Of a stretch of DNA of 64,000 nt, positions 1 to 8,237 are shown piece by piece. Positions within the stretch are counted from its first letter, which is position 1; each line of letters begins with the position of its first letter. The notes under the pieces are model-generated. The model was not told the DNA's origin. It made no database searches and saw only the letters and a program-made list of their open reading frames with translations. Location of the stretch: contig CAWESB010000021.1 of the NCBI GenBank assembly GCA_963811635.1, positions 8,374 through 72,373 of the forward strand, read 5' to 3'. A program made the position numbers and the translations under genes. This DNA is from JAIBJN01 sp963811635. GTDB taxonomy: Bacteria > Actinomycetota > Thermoleophilia > Gaiellales > Gaiellaceae.

Positions 1-426
1 GCGCTCGTCGTCGGCGGCGTCGAGTTCCCCGGCGAGGCCGGGCTCGCCGGCCACTCGGACGGCGATGTCGTCGCCCACGCACTCGTCGATGCGATCCTCG
101 GCGCGGCCGGGCTCGGCGACATCGGCAGCTTCTTCCCCTCCGACGACGCCGAGTGGGAGGGTGCCTCGTCCCTGCTCTTCCTCGAGCGCGCGGTGGCCGC
201 AGTCCGGGAGGCGGGCTTCGAGCTCGTGAACGCGGACTGCGTCCTCATCGGCGAGCGGCCCCGCATCGCCGGCGTGCGGGCGGAGATGGAGTCCCGGCTG
301 GCCGCCGCGCTCGGCGTCGGGGCCGACCAGGTCTCCGTGCGGGCGACGACCACCGACGGCCTCGGGTTCACGGGCCGCGGCGAGGGCCTCGCGGCCCAGG
401 CGGTCGCGCTGCTGGCGGCGCAGTGA
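1..426 (+). CDS. ispF: 2-C-methyl-D-erythritol 2,4-cyclodiphosphate synthase IspF (5' truncated by window edge)
   Basis: Cytoplasmic MEP-pathway enzyme that cyclises CDP-methylerythritol 2-phosphate to MEcPP on the way to isoprenoids. Frame 1 is open from the first base, and 141 residues are visible of a family that usually has about 155-160, so only the N-terminal metal-binding DxH segment is missing. The HSDGDV stretch, the GLGDIGSFFP segment and the C-terminal signature ATTTDGLGFTGRGEG are all present. The stop overlaps the likely GTG start of the DUF5808 gene. In many Gram-positives ispF lies just upstream of cysS-rlmB-yacP-sigH; here those genes start about 11.8 kb later. The identification is firm. 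Confidence 0.95.
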   Translation, partial: ALVVGGVEFPGEAGLAGHSDGDVVAHALVDAILGAAGLGDIGSFFPSDDAEWEGASSLLFLERAVAAVREAGFELVNADCVLIGERPRIAGVRAEMESRLAAALGVGADQVSVRATTTDGLGFTGRGEGLAAQAVALLAAQ

Positions 427-688
427 AGCGCATGGGCAAGCTGGCCCGCGCCGCCGGCCTCGCGCTCGTGGTCGGGGCCGTCGCCGCCGAGCTGAGGAAG
501 CCGGCAGGCGAGAGGACGTGGCACGGCCGGCTCGTCGGCTTCGTCCCGTACGACCTGCGCCCGCCCACGGTGGCCCGGGTCAAGGCGGCCTGGTGGAGCC
601 CGGACAACCCGCGCATCGTCACCGACCGCGCGTTTGGTGTCGGCTGGGCGGTCAATCTCGGCCGGCTCGTCCGCCTGGCCCGCGAGCG

Positions 689-692
<4 letters not shown>
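423..692 (+). CDS. DUF5808 domain protein
   Basis: Small protein of 89 residues of unknown function. After a hydrophobic N-terminus (residues 8-22, possibly a short membrane segment) it carries the DUF5808-like pattern HGRLVGFVPYDLRPPT, then WWSPDNPRIVT and a C-terminal GWAVNLGRL. The GTG at 423 overlaps the ispF stop (GTGA), which suggests translational coupling; an ATG at 432 is an alternative start. The stop codon overlaps the stop of the convergent mutY by three bases. The family name is from memory of the motif; no function is known to me. Confidence 0.75.
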
Positions 693-1405
<713 letters not shown>

Positions 1406-1412
1406 GGGCGAG

Positions 1413-1418
1413 AGGCTA
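1413..1418 (-). promoter_or_regulatory. -10 element of mutY (leaderless)
   Basis: TAGCCT on the minus strand, 7 nt before the mutY ATG. The same TAnnnT-plus-6/7-nt arrangement recurs before many genes here, and before tRNA-Thr and rnpB, where the RNA 5' end can be judged. Confidence 0.55.
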
Positions 1419-1612
1419 CTCACCTGGGCGGCGCCGGAGGGCAAGCAGCGCCTATCGCTGCGAAGCAGCGTCAAAATCACCGGCAGCGGAGAGCGCCGGG
1501 CCGAAGTTGCGCCGCCCCCTAGCTGGCTCGCGCCTAGTGCCTCTTTACAGAGACAATGCGAGGCTGGCACGGCCAGGCGGCCGCCTGGCGCCGACAAGCG
1601 AGGTGCTCGCAG

Positions 1613-3169
1613 ATGGCGAAATCGCCCTACGCAAAGCTCCACCGACGTTTTGGACACCGTGCCACCGGCGGAGAGCGGCGGGCCACGATGCTCGCCCGCC
1701 GAGCGGCGCTGGAGCGGGGGATGCCGGCCGGTTGGCTGGAACCGGCAAGTCACGTGCGGGAACAAGCGTCGCGGGGAAAGGTCGCAGTCGTGGGCGCCGG
1801 CTTCGCCGGCCTGGCCGGCGCGTTTTGGCTGGCGCGGTCGGGATTCGAGGTCCGTGTCTTTGAAGCAAGAGATCGCGTGGGTGGACGTGTCCATACCCTC
1901 AGAGACTTCTCCGCGGGGAGGCTCATCGAAGGTGGAGCGGAGCTCATCGGCCTCAATCATCTGCTCTGGATCGCTCTCGCGCAGATTTTCGGTCTGGCCT
2001 TCTCGGTCGTAACACCCGAAGACGACGTCGACCACCTTGGGCTTGAGATGCCCCTCTACTTGAAGGGCGAGCGTCTCTCCCGAGAAGAGGCGGAGAGGGT
2101 GTGGGATGAGATGGGAACGGCTGTCGACCATCTCGATGCTCATGCCCGGCTGCTGGATCAGTACCGTCCGTGGGAGTCGCCGCACGCCTCGTCCTGGGAC
2201 AAGCGCCCACTCTCCGAGTGGTTGCACGAGCTCGACATCTCACCTCTGTGCCGGGCGGCGCTCGAAGCTCAGTTTGCGAGCAACAACGGAGAGCCCACGG
2301 ACCGCCAGAGCTACCTGGCCAACCTCGCGATCGTCAAAGGCGGTGGCCTCAAGCATTTCTGGACAGACAGCGAGATGTTTCGCTGTGCGACGGGAAACGA
2401 TTCGCTCGCGCGCACGTTGTGTGCCTGGCTCGACGCGAGCGCGTCGAGTTCTGTTGCCCTCGACACCCCGGTTACGGGAATCGCCGTCTCGGACACGTGC
2501 GTGTCGGTCAGTACGGCATCCGGCACGGAGGACTTCGACTACGTGATCCTCGCGATCCCGCCGTCTCTCTGGTCGACCGGCCTGGTGATCGATCCCCCGA
2601 TCCCCGCCGAGTATGAGATGCACATGGGGTCGGTCGTAAAGTTCCTCAGCTCGGTCTCGCAGCGGTTCTGGCTCGAACAGCGGCTTGCCCCGAGCGGCAT
2701 GGATGACCGGATCGGGGAGACGTGGGAGGGAACCGACAACCAGACGCTTCTCGAAGGACAGGGCATCGAGCTGACGGTCTTCGCGGGGGGCAATGCGGCC
2801 AGAGCGGCATTGGCGAGCCACGATCCGGCATCCTGGTACGCAGAGCGCCTGGACGTGCTTTTCCCCGGGTACAGCGCTCAACGCCCGACGACGCGCTTCA
2901 TGGCCTGGCCGAAGGAAGAGTGGACGGGCGGCGGCTATTCGTGTCCGCTCCCGGGGCAGGTGACGTCGGTCGGGCCGTTCCTGGCAGAGCGCTATTGCGG
3001 GCGACTGATATTTGCCGGCGAACATACCTGCCCCGCGTTCTACGGCTTCATGGAAGGGGCCCTCGAATCCGGTTCCATCGCCGCCGCCCGCGTCTGCGAG
3101 GCCGTTGGTCTCGTCACGGTCGAGTCCGTCGAATCTGCACTGCGATCCGCGGCAGAGGTGCAGCTGTAG
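1613..3169 (+). CDS. Flavin-containing amine oxidase family protein
   Basis: Predicted cytoplasmic FAD-dependent oxidase of the monoamine/L-amino-acid oxidase superfamily, 518 residues. The dinucleotide-binding motif VAVVGAGFAGLAGAFWLARSG is followed by FEARDRVGGRV and by GAELIG. Near the C-terminus FAGEHTCPAFYGFMEGALESG is the usual FAD-covering segment. The ATG at 1613 is chosen because GAGGTG lies 7 nt upstream and the extra N-terminus (AKLHRRFG) looks coding; the ATGs at 1688 and 1721 (GGAG six nt upstream) are alternatives. The substrate cannot be told from sequence. About 200 bp of unassigned DNA precede it, with a possible -10 around 1546-1557. Confidence 0.85.
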   Translation: MAKSPYAKLHRRFGHRATGGERRATMLARRAALERGMPAGWLEPASHVREQASRGKVAVVGAGFAGLAGAFWLARSGFEVRVFEARDRVGGRVHTLRDFSAGRLIEGGAELIGLNHLLWIALAQIFGLAFSVVTPEDDVDHLGLEMPLYLKGERLSREEAERVWDEMGTAVDHLDAHARLLDQYRPWESPHASSWDKRPLSEWLHELDISPLCRAALEAQFASNNGEPTDRQSYLANLAIVKGGGLKHFWTDSEMFRCATGNDSLARTLCAWLDASASSSVALDTPVTGIAVSDTCVSVSTASGTEDFDYVILAIPPSLWSTGLVIDPPIPAEYEMHMGSVVKFLSSVSQRFWLEQRLAPSGMDDRIGETWEGTDNQTLLEGQGIELTVFAGGNAARAALASHDPASWYAERLDVLFPGYSAQRPTTRFMAWPKEEWTGGGYSCPLPGQVTSVGPFLAERYCGRLIFAGEHTCPAFYGFMEGALESGSIAAARVCEAVGLVTVESVESALRSAAEVQL

Positions 3170-3218
3170 CCGGGCGGCCTCGCCGAGCGCCGGACCCCTC
3201 GAAGAGCAGCGGCGCCGT

Positions 3219-3824
3219 ATGAAGACGATCGTTCTTCGTGCTGGTGTCGAGGTCGAGAATCCACTCGAGCTGGCGCTCGAGTTCCTCGCGGCGTACTCGC
3301 GCTACGAGACCGCGGACTCGTCCGGGCCCATGTCATTCGATGAGCGTGACCTCAGGTCGGCCAACCGGGGCGGTGCTCGCATCTCGGCAGCCGAGATCGA
3401 AGCAATTCTCGAGCGCCGCAGCGAGATCGAACGCACCTTGCGCCAAATCCACCCCGAGGCATCGTTGGCGGAGGCGGAAAGCTCGATCCCGTGGGTCCCG
3501 CTGACGCTGCTCTTCTCGGCATTCGGGGACATTCGCGGGGTCGGCTTCTCGAAGATGACGAAAGCGCTGCACAGGAAACGGCCGGCGCTGATCCCCATGC
3601 TCGACAGCGTCGTCCAGGCTTATCTGACGCGGGACGATCGCCCGGCGCACTCGGGGTCATTCGGGGAGGACGCCACCGTGCTCGTCCGCAGGTACAAACG
3701 AGACCTCGATCGCAACCTCTCGACTCTTCACTGGCTCCAGCAAGAGCTCGCGAGCCGCACCTATCGGCTCACGGAGGTGCGCCTCCTCGACCTCTTGATC
3801 TGGTCCGTTTCATCCGCAACCTGA
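3219..3824 (+). CDS. DUF6308-like hypothetical protein
   Basis: Cytoplasmic protein of 201 residues with no signal peptide or membrane segment. It contains a conserved-looking core, GVGFSKMTKALHRKRPALIPMLDSVVQAYL, followed by a basic stretch (RRYKRDLDRN) and a C-terminal RLLDLLIWS. This resembles actinobacterial DUF6308 proteins, whose function is unknown. It follows the amine oxidase by about 50 bp and may be cotranscribed. The stop is at the left arm of a perfect palindrome that probably ends transcription. Confidence 0.65.
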   Translation: MKTIVLRAGVEVENPLELALEFLAAYSRYETADSSGPMSFDERDLRSANRGGARISAAEIEAILERRSEIERTLRQIHPEASLAEAESSIPWVPLTLLFSAFGDIRGVGFSKMTKALHRKRPALIPMLDSVVQAYLTRDDRPAHSGSFGEDATVLVRRYKRDLDRNLSTLHWLQQELASRTYRLTEVRLLDLLIWSVSSAT

Positions 3825-3847
3825 CCCGCCGTGGCGCCACGGCGGGT
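3824..3847. terminator. Palindromic bidirectional terminator candidate
   Basis: A perfect 24-bp palindrome (half site ACCCGCCGTGGC) lies between the convergent genes ending at 3824 (+) and 3903 (-). It starts at the last base of the plus-strand stop codon. There is no T-run, so termination from the hairpin alone is an inference. Confidence 0.55.
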
Positions 3848-3902
3848 CGCGGGCGTTCTCCTGGAACCAGGCGAGGAGCCCGGCGTCCACGAGCCGAGCT
3901 GT

Positions 3903-5123
3903 CTACGCGCGCGGCCAGCCGAGCTCGTGCACGGACGCCGACTCGAGCTCGATGCGTTCGGCGTCCTCCGCGTGCTCCGGCTCGACGGCAAGGACGCCGA
4001 GCTCCGCGAGGAACGGCGCCAGGTAGCGGCCGACAATCTTCCCCGACGGCCACCAGAGTGCGTCCTCCGAGGCCTCCGAGGTCTCCCCGTGGCCGCCGCC
4101 GAGCTCGACGCGGAGGAACGTCGGCGTGCCGCCTGTAAGGAGAAGCGCGCGCAGGACCGGCCGGAACGGCCGCGGCTCCACCCGGGCGCCCGCGGCCGCG
4201 GCGATTGACTCCGCGACTGCGTCCGCCTGCTGCGTCGCGAGACCGCCCTGTTTGATCGGGAAGGCGGTGAGGTCACCCGCGGCGTAGACGTTGGATAGTG
4301 TCGAGACACGGCCGTGCGGGTCGGTCGGGACGAAGCCGCTACGGTCGCGAGGGACGCCGTCGATCTCCGGCGCGCTCTGGCGCGGCAGAGCCACGACCGC
4401 GTCGGCGGGGAGCCGGCCGCCCCGCACGGCCAGGCTTCTCTCGCCGAAGACTTCCGCGTATGTGCTCGCATGCACCGCGATGTCCCGCTCGGCTAGTGCA
4501 TTCGCGACCGCCTCGCTCGCGTGAGCCCCGAAGAGGGCGAGAGGAGCCGGCTCGGAGGTGACGAGCGAGAGCTCGGCGTGGACGTTCTTGCGCCCGAGCT
4601 CAGCCGCGGTCTGGAGCGCGAGCTCGTAGAGCGGCAGCGGCCAGGTGATGCCCGTGGGCACGACGAAGGCAAGCCGGTGCAGCTCGGCGCGCTCGAGCGC
4701 GTTCAGCAGGCGTCTGAAGGCCTCGACATCGGCGGGGCCGCGGAAGGTCAGCGCTCCCGGTACCGCCTCCTCTGGCCTGGCGCCGCAGGCGAGCACTGCT
4801 GCGTCGTACACGATCGGCGGGCCGTTGCGGAGGTGGGCGACATGTTCGTCGGGATCGAGGCCCACGACCTCGCCCGGCGTCAGGTCGGCGCCGGCGCTTC
4901 GCGCGAGGTCGGCCAGCTCCCAGCGGCGCACGGGCTCGCCGCCGAACGGCTCCGAGACGGCGAGCGGCCGGTAGAAGAAGTGCGGCTCCGGCGCCACGAT
5001 CTCGACGCCGACGCGACCCTCCCCGAGCGCACGCAGGGCGAGGGCCGTCTCGAGTCCGGCCACGCCGCCGCCCGCGACGAGGACGTTGACGTCGAACCTG
5101 CTTGATTCGGCTGTCCTGGTCAC
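3903..5123 (-). CDS. NAD(P)/FAD-dependent oxidoreductase, sulfide:quinone reductase-like
   Basis: Protein of 406 residues of the pyridine nucleotide-disulfide oxidoreductase superfamily, closest in layout to sulfide:quinone oxidoreductase/NDH-2-type proteins. Visible motifs are the FAD-binding VLVAGGGVAGLETALALRALG at residues 14-34, FFYRPLAVSEPFGGE, the AVLACGARPEE segment, and the second FAD motif NVYAAGDLTAFPIKQGGLATQQAD near residues 285-307. I did not see the paired redox cysteines that define true sulfide:quinone reductases, so the electron donor is open. The start is a GTG; no convincing ribosome-binding site was found. Confidence 0.82.
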   Translation of the reverse strand: MTRTAESSRFDVNVLVAGGGVAGLETALALRALGEGRVGVEIVAPEPHFFYRPLAVSEPFGGEPVRRWELADLARSAGADLTPGEVVGLDPDEHVAHLRNGPPIVYDAAVLACGARPEEAVPGALTFRGPADVEAFRRLLNALERAELHRLAFVVPTGITWPLPLYELALQTAAELGRKNVHAELSLVTSEPAPLALFGAHASEAVANALAERDIAVHASTYAEVFGERSLAVRGGRLPADAVVALPRQSAPEIDGVPRDRSGFVPTDPHGRVSTLSNVYAAGDLTAFPIKQGGLATQQADAVAESIAAAAGARVEPRPFRPVLRALLLTGGTPTFLRVELGGGHGETSEASEDALWWPSGKIVGRYLAPFLAELGVLAVEPEHAEDAERIELESASVHELGWPRA

Positions 5124-5302
5124 TTAGGCCAGCGTGCCTCCGGCTGCGCGGCGGCGCATCCGGGTTTCCCCGGACCGGCTGACCGCGACCTCCCTGATCC
5201 GGTATTCCGGATCGTGGTGGCACCGCATGTGTCTCGGTCGTGGCGCAGGTCGAGCCTTTCGCTCGGGCGCACTCCTGGCGACCGGCGCAACACTCGCGTG
5301 GC

Positions 5303-5308
5303 TAGGGT
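5303..5308 (+). promoter_or_regulatory. -10 element of the PPOX-family gene (leaderless)
   Basis: TAGGGT ends 7 nt before the GTG at 5316 and no Shine-Dalgarno is present. The rest of the 190-bp divergent spacer (5124-5315) holds nothing else recognisable. Confidence 0.55.
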
Positions 5309-5315
5309 TTGCCGC

Positions 5316-5726
5316 GTGATCGAGGAGCTCGACCGCGCGCAGATCGACGACCTCCTGAACGCCCAGGTCGTCGGCCGGATCGGCTGTCACGCGGACGGCG
5401 TCACCTATGTCGTGCCGGTCATCTACGCCTACGACGGCGAGGCGTTCTACGTCTACACGGCCGAGGGTCGGAAGGTGCGGATGATGCGCGCGAACCCCGA
5501 GATCTGCTTCGAGGTGGACGAGTACGAGAGCGGCAGCTGGCGCAGCGCGATCGTGCAGGGGCGGTATGAGGAGCTCGACGAGGCCGGGGCCGAACGGGCG
5601 CTCGCCCTGCTCGGCGAGCGGTTCGCGTCCCGCGGGAGCAACGGCCGCCGGCCGCGCGCCGAGGGGACGCCCGTGGCGTTCCGCATCGTCGTCGGCGAGG
5701 TCACCGGCCGGGCGGTGCGCCGCTAG
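5316..5726 (+). CDS. Pyridoxamine 5'-phosphate oxidase family (PPOX-class) flavin-binding protein
   Basis: Split-barrel flavoprotein of 136 residues. The pattern VVGRIGCHADGVTYVVPVIYAYDGEAFYVYTAEGRKVRMMRANP is typical of small PPOX/FMN-binding proteins (NimA/Rv1155-like) that bind FMN, F420 or heme. CFEVDEYESGSWRSAIVQGRYEEL continues the barrel. The exact cofactor and substrate cannot be read from sequence. The GTG at 5316 starts the homology and has a TAGGGT hexamer 7 nt upstream. Its stop codon overlaps that of the convergent ilvA. Confidence 0.85.
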   Translation: MIEELDRAQIDDLLNAQVVGRIGCHADGVTYVVPVIYAYDGEAFYVYTAEGRKVRMMRANPEICFEVDEYESGSWRSAIVQGRYEELDEAGAERALALLGERFASRGSNGRRPRAEGTPVAFRIVVGEVTGRAVRR

Positions 5727-6685
5727 TTCCAGCGCAGTCCGGCGAGCTGCGAGACGTCGAGGTTGCCGCCGGAGAGGACACAGACCACCTTCGTCCCCGG
5801 CTCGGTCTCGATCGCACCCGAGCGCAGGGCCGCGACGGTGGCGGCTGCGGCTCCCTCGGCGACGAGCTTGCAGCGCGTCATCACCCAGGGGACGTTCTCG
5901 AAGATCACGTCGTCGGGGACGGTCGCGATCTCGTCGACGAAGCGCTGGACGAGATCGAAGGTGTGAACGCCCACGCGCTTCACGCGGAGGCCGTCGATGA
6001 TCGTGTCGCAGTGCTCGAGCGTCACGAGCTCGCCCGCCTCGATGCTCCGCTTCATCGCCGGGCCGTCCGCCGACTCGACGCCCACGATCCTGACCTCCGG
6101 GTTGGCCTGCTTGAGCGCGGTCGACACGCCGGAGATGAGGCCGCCTCCGCCGATCGGGACGACGACGATCTCCGCCTCGGGCCAGTCCTCGTGGATCTCG
6201 AGTCCGACCGTGCCCTGGCCGGAGATGAGGTCGAGGTCGTCGAATGGATGCACGTAGGTCAGCCCTTCCGAGGCGACCAGCTCGCGCGCCTTCGCGTCTG
6301 CGTCGTCCCAGATCGATCCGTGGAGGACGACCTCGGCTCCGTACCCCCGCGTTGCGGCGATCTTCGACGGCGTCGCGTTCTCGGCCATGCACACGACTGC
6401 CCGCACGCCGAGCATCGCCGCCGCGAGCGCGACGCCCTGGGCGTGGTTGCCGGCGGACGAGCAGACAACCCCGCGGTCGCGCTCCTCCTGGCTGAGCCGG
6501 GAAAGCTTCACGAGCGGCCCGCGGATCTTGTAGGAGCCGGTGCGCTGGAAGATCTCCGCCTTCAGGCGCACGTCGAAGCCCGTTTCCTCACTGAGGATCC
6601 GTGACGTCAGGAGCGGCGTCCGGTGAACGTTCGGCGCCACGAGGGGCAGCGCGGCCCGCGAGTCGGGCAGGGCGGTGACGCTCAT
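5723..6685 (-). CDS. ilvA: Threonine ammonia-lyase / threonine dehydratase
   Basis: PLP enzyme that deaminates threonine (or serine) to 2-oxobutyrate. The 320-residue protein has the PLP lysine in GSYKIRGPL, the CSSAGNHAQGVALAAAMLG motif and the phosphate-binding IGGGGLISGVSTALK. It is the short form without the C-terminal ACT-like regulatory region of biosynthetic IlvA (about 400-510 residues), so isoleucine feedback control is not expected. It could serve isoleucine synthesis, since the other ilv genes lie at 34-42.8 kb, or threonine catabolism. A TAGGCT hexamer 7 nt upstream of the ATG suggests a leaderless transcript, divergent from hcp. Confidence 0.9.
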   Translation of the reverse strand: MSVTALPDSRAALPLVAPNVHRTPLLTSRILSEETGFDVRLKAEIFQRTGSYKIRGPLVKLSRLSQEERDRGVVCSSAGNHAQGVALAAAMLGVRAVVCMAENATPSKIAATRGYGAEVVLHGSIWDDADAKARELVASEGLTYVHPFDDLDLISGQGTVGLEIHEDWPEAEIVVVPIGGGGLISGVSTALKQANPEVRIVGVESADGPAMKRSIEAGELVTLEHCDTIIDGLRVKRVGVHTFDLVQRFVDEIATVPDDVIFENVPWVMTRCKLVAEGAAAATVAALRSGAIETEPGTKVVCVLSGGNLDVSQLAGLRWN

Positions 6686-6692
6686 CGCGAGG

Positions 6693-6698
6693 AGCCTA
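6693..6698 (-). promoter_or_regulatory. -10 element of ilvA (leaderless)
   Basis: TAGGCT on the minus strand with 7 nt to the ATG. It lies 9 bp from the plus-strand TACAGT, so two promoters face away from each other in a 38-bp spacer. Confidence 0.5.
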
Positions 6699-6707
6699 CT
6701 GCCCCGG

Positions 6708-6713
6708 TACAGT
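6708..6713 (+). promoter_or_regulatory. -10 element of the hcp-like gene
   Basis: TACAGT, 10 nt before the ATG at 6724, would give a leader of only about 3-4 nt. Confidence 0.45.
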
Positions 6714-6723
6714 GCCGGGCGAG

Positions 6724-7203
6724 ATGGCGGTCGACTACTTTCTGAAGGTCGAGGGCATCCCGGGCGAGAGCCTCGACGCCAAGCACAAGGACGAGATCGA
6801 CGTGCTCGGCTTCAACTGGGGCGTGAGTCAGGAGGGCGGGACCCGGACCCGCTCCGGCGGTGCCTCCGGCAAGGCCGTGTTCGACGAGCTCATAGTCCTC
6901 GCCCGCACGAGCAAGGCATCGCCCCCCCTCTGGCTCGCCTGCGCGAGCGGCAAGCACATCAAGTCCGCAGTTCTCACCTGCCGCCGGGCCGGCAAGGCTC
7001 CGGTCGAGTTTCTGAAGATCACGCTCACGGACGTGGTGATCACGTCCTACGAGATCGACGGCACCCAGGAAGAGCCCCCGGTCGATCAGGTCGGTCTCGC
7101 CTTCGCGAAGATCGAGACGGCCTACTCGCCTGTCGACGCGACCGGCAAGGTGCTCTCGCCGGTCAAGGCCGTCTGGGACACGAAGAAGAACGCCAAGGGC
7201 TAG
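6724..7203 (+). CDS. Hcp1-family (type VI secretion tube-like) protein
   Basis: Protein of 159 residues with the Hcp1-family fold signature: AVDYFLKVEGIPGES at the start, IDVLGFNWGVSQEGG, then LPLW-like SPPLWLACASGKHIKSAVLTCRRAG, VEFLKITLTDVVITSYEIDG and VDQVGLAFAKIETAYSP. Hcp forms hexameric rings that stack into the inner tube of type VI secretion systems. None of the other system genes (VipA/B, VgrG, TssK-M, ClpV) is in this window, and actinobacteria generally lack the system, so this is an orphan Hcp-like protein of unknown role. The ATG at 6724 is preferred to the GTG at 6712, which overlaps the -10 element. Confidence 0.88.
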   Translation: MAVDYFLKVEGIPGESLDAKHKDEIDVLGFNWGVSQEGGTRTRSGGASGKAVFDELIVLARTSKASPPLWLACASGKHIKSAVLTCRRAGKAPVEFLKITLTDVVITSYEIDGTQEEPPVDQVGLAFAKIETAYSPVDATGKVLSPVKAVWDTKKNAKG

Positions 7204-7208
7204 CCGGC

Positions 7209-8237
7209 GTGGTCAGGGTGCGCTTCGCACCGAGCCCGACAGGGTCGCTGCACGTCGGCGGGGCGCTCACGGCCGTCGCCAACCGCGTCTACGCCGACGA
7301 GCACGGCGGCGTCTTCGTCCTGCGCATCGACGACACGGACGTGGCCCGCGAGGTCGCCGGAGCCGAGAAGGAGATCCTCCGGGAGCTGGAGTGGCTGGGC
7401 GTGCATTGGGACGAGGGCCCGATACGGCAGAGCGAGCGGGCCGAGAGGCACGTCGAGGCAGCCAGGCAGATCGGAACGCCCGATGAGGAGGGAGCGCTTC
7501 GCTTCGAGCGGGCGACGCTTGTCCGCGCGGACGGGCGGCCGACGTACCAGCTGGCCTCCGTGGTCGACGACCTCGACCTGGGCATCACGCACGTGATCCG
7601 GGGCACGGACCTGCTGCCGAGCACGCCGCTCCAGGTGTCGATCGCGCGTGCCCTCGGGGCCGAGCCGCCCGAATATGTCCACCACGGCCTCCTCGTCGGA
7701 GACGACGGCCGCAAGCTCTCGAAGCGGGAGCAGGCGGCCTCCGTGGCGGGCCTGCGCGAGCTGGGGATCCCGCCTGAGGCGGTGCGGGCCTATCTCGAGG
7801 AGCTCGGGCTTCCGCGCGGCGACGTCCACTTCGACGAGCCTCGGCTGCGGCGGCTCGCGGTCGAGGCGCTCGGCGCCCTCTCCGACGAGGAGCTCGCGGC
7901 CCGCGTTGACGCGCCCGCGCGGTTCGGGCCGGCGCTTCGGGGCGCCCGCGACCTGGTCGAGGCCGCCTCGGTCGCCGCGCAGCTCCGGCAGCCGCCCGCG
8001 TCCGGCCCGACCACCTCGCCGGAGACGCTCCAGCGGTTCGCCGAGCTGCGGGCTGCAGCGCCGGAGGACCTGGACAAGGATGCCGCCAAGGCGATCATCA
8101 GGGAGCTCAAGGCGGTGGGCGGCGACCTGCGCGCGCTCCGTGCGGCGCTCACCGGCGCCGAGCGCGGTCCCGAGCTGTGGGCCGTCCTCGTCGCTCTGCC
8201 GCGCGAAGAGGCGCTGTCTCGGGTTACCCCGGGTTGA
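7209..8237 (+). CDS. Compact glutamate--tRNA ligase family protein
   Basis: Class Ic aminoacyl-tRNA synthetase catalytic core with a short C-terminus, 342 residues. RFAPSPTGSLHVGGALTA carries the HIGH-type signature, LRIDDTD follows, and GRKLSKRE is the KMSKS-type loop at about residues 167-174. Normal bacterial GluRS has about 470-490 residues. Here the zinc-binding acceptor-stem insertion is missing: the sequence runs from QSERAERHVEAA directly to ALRFERATLVRADGRPTYQLASVVDD. The region after KLSKRE is about 165 residues, longer than in GluQ-RS, so a reduced anticodon-binding domain is likely. It could be the housekeeping GluRS or a second tRNA-modifying copy. The GTG start lies 5 bp after hcp. 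Confidence 0.85.
   Translation: MVRVRFAPSPTGSLHVGGALTAVANRVYADEHGGVFVLRIDDTDVAREVAGAEKEILRELEWLGVHWDEGPIRQSERAERHVEAARQIGTPDEEGALRFERATLVRADGRPTYQLASVVDDLDLGITHVIRGTDLLPSTPLQVSIARALGAEPPEYVHHGLLVGDDGRKLSKREQAASVAGLRELGIPPEAVRAYLEELGLPRGDVHFDEPRLRRLAVEALGALSDEELAARVDAPARFGPALRGARDLVEAASVAAQLRQPPASGPTTSPETLQRFAELRAAAPEDLDKDAAKAIIRELKAVGGDLRALRAALTGAERGPELWAVLVALPREEALSRVTPG

Noticed and set aside
1406..2227. Upstream extension of the mutY reading frame to about 512 residues
   Set aside because: The extension overlaps the amine oxidase on the other strand, has no homology, and the ATG at 1405 has a promoter hexamer at the usual distance.
6724..7203. A type VI secretion locus
   Set aside because: Only the Hcp-like gene is present; no sheath, baseplate, membrane complex or ATPase gene lies in the window.
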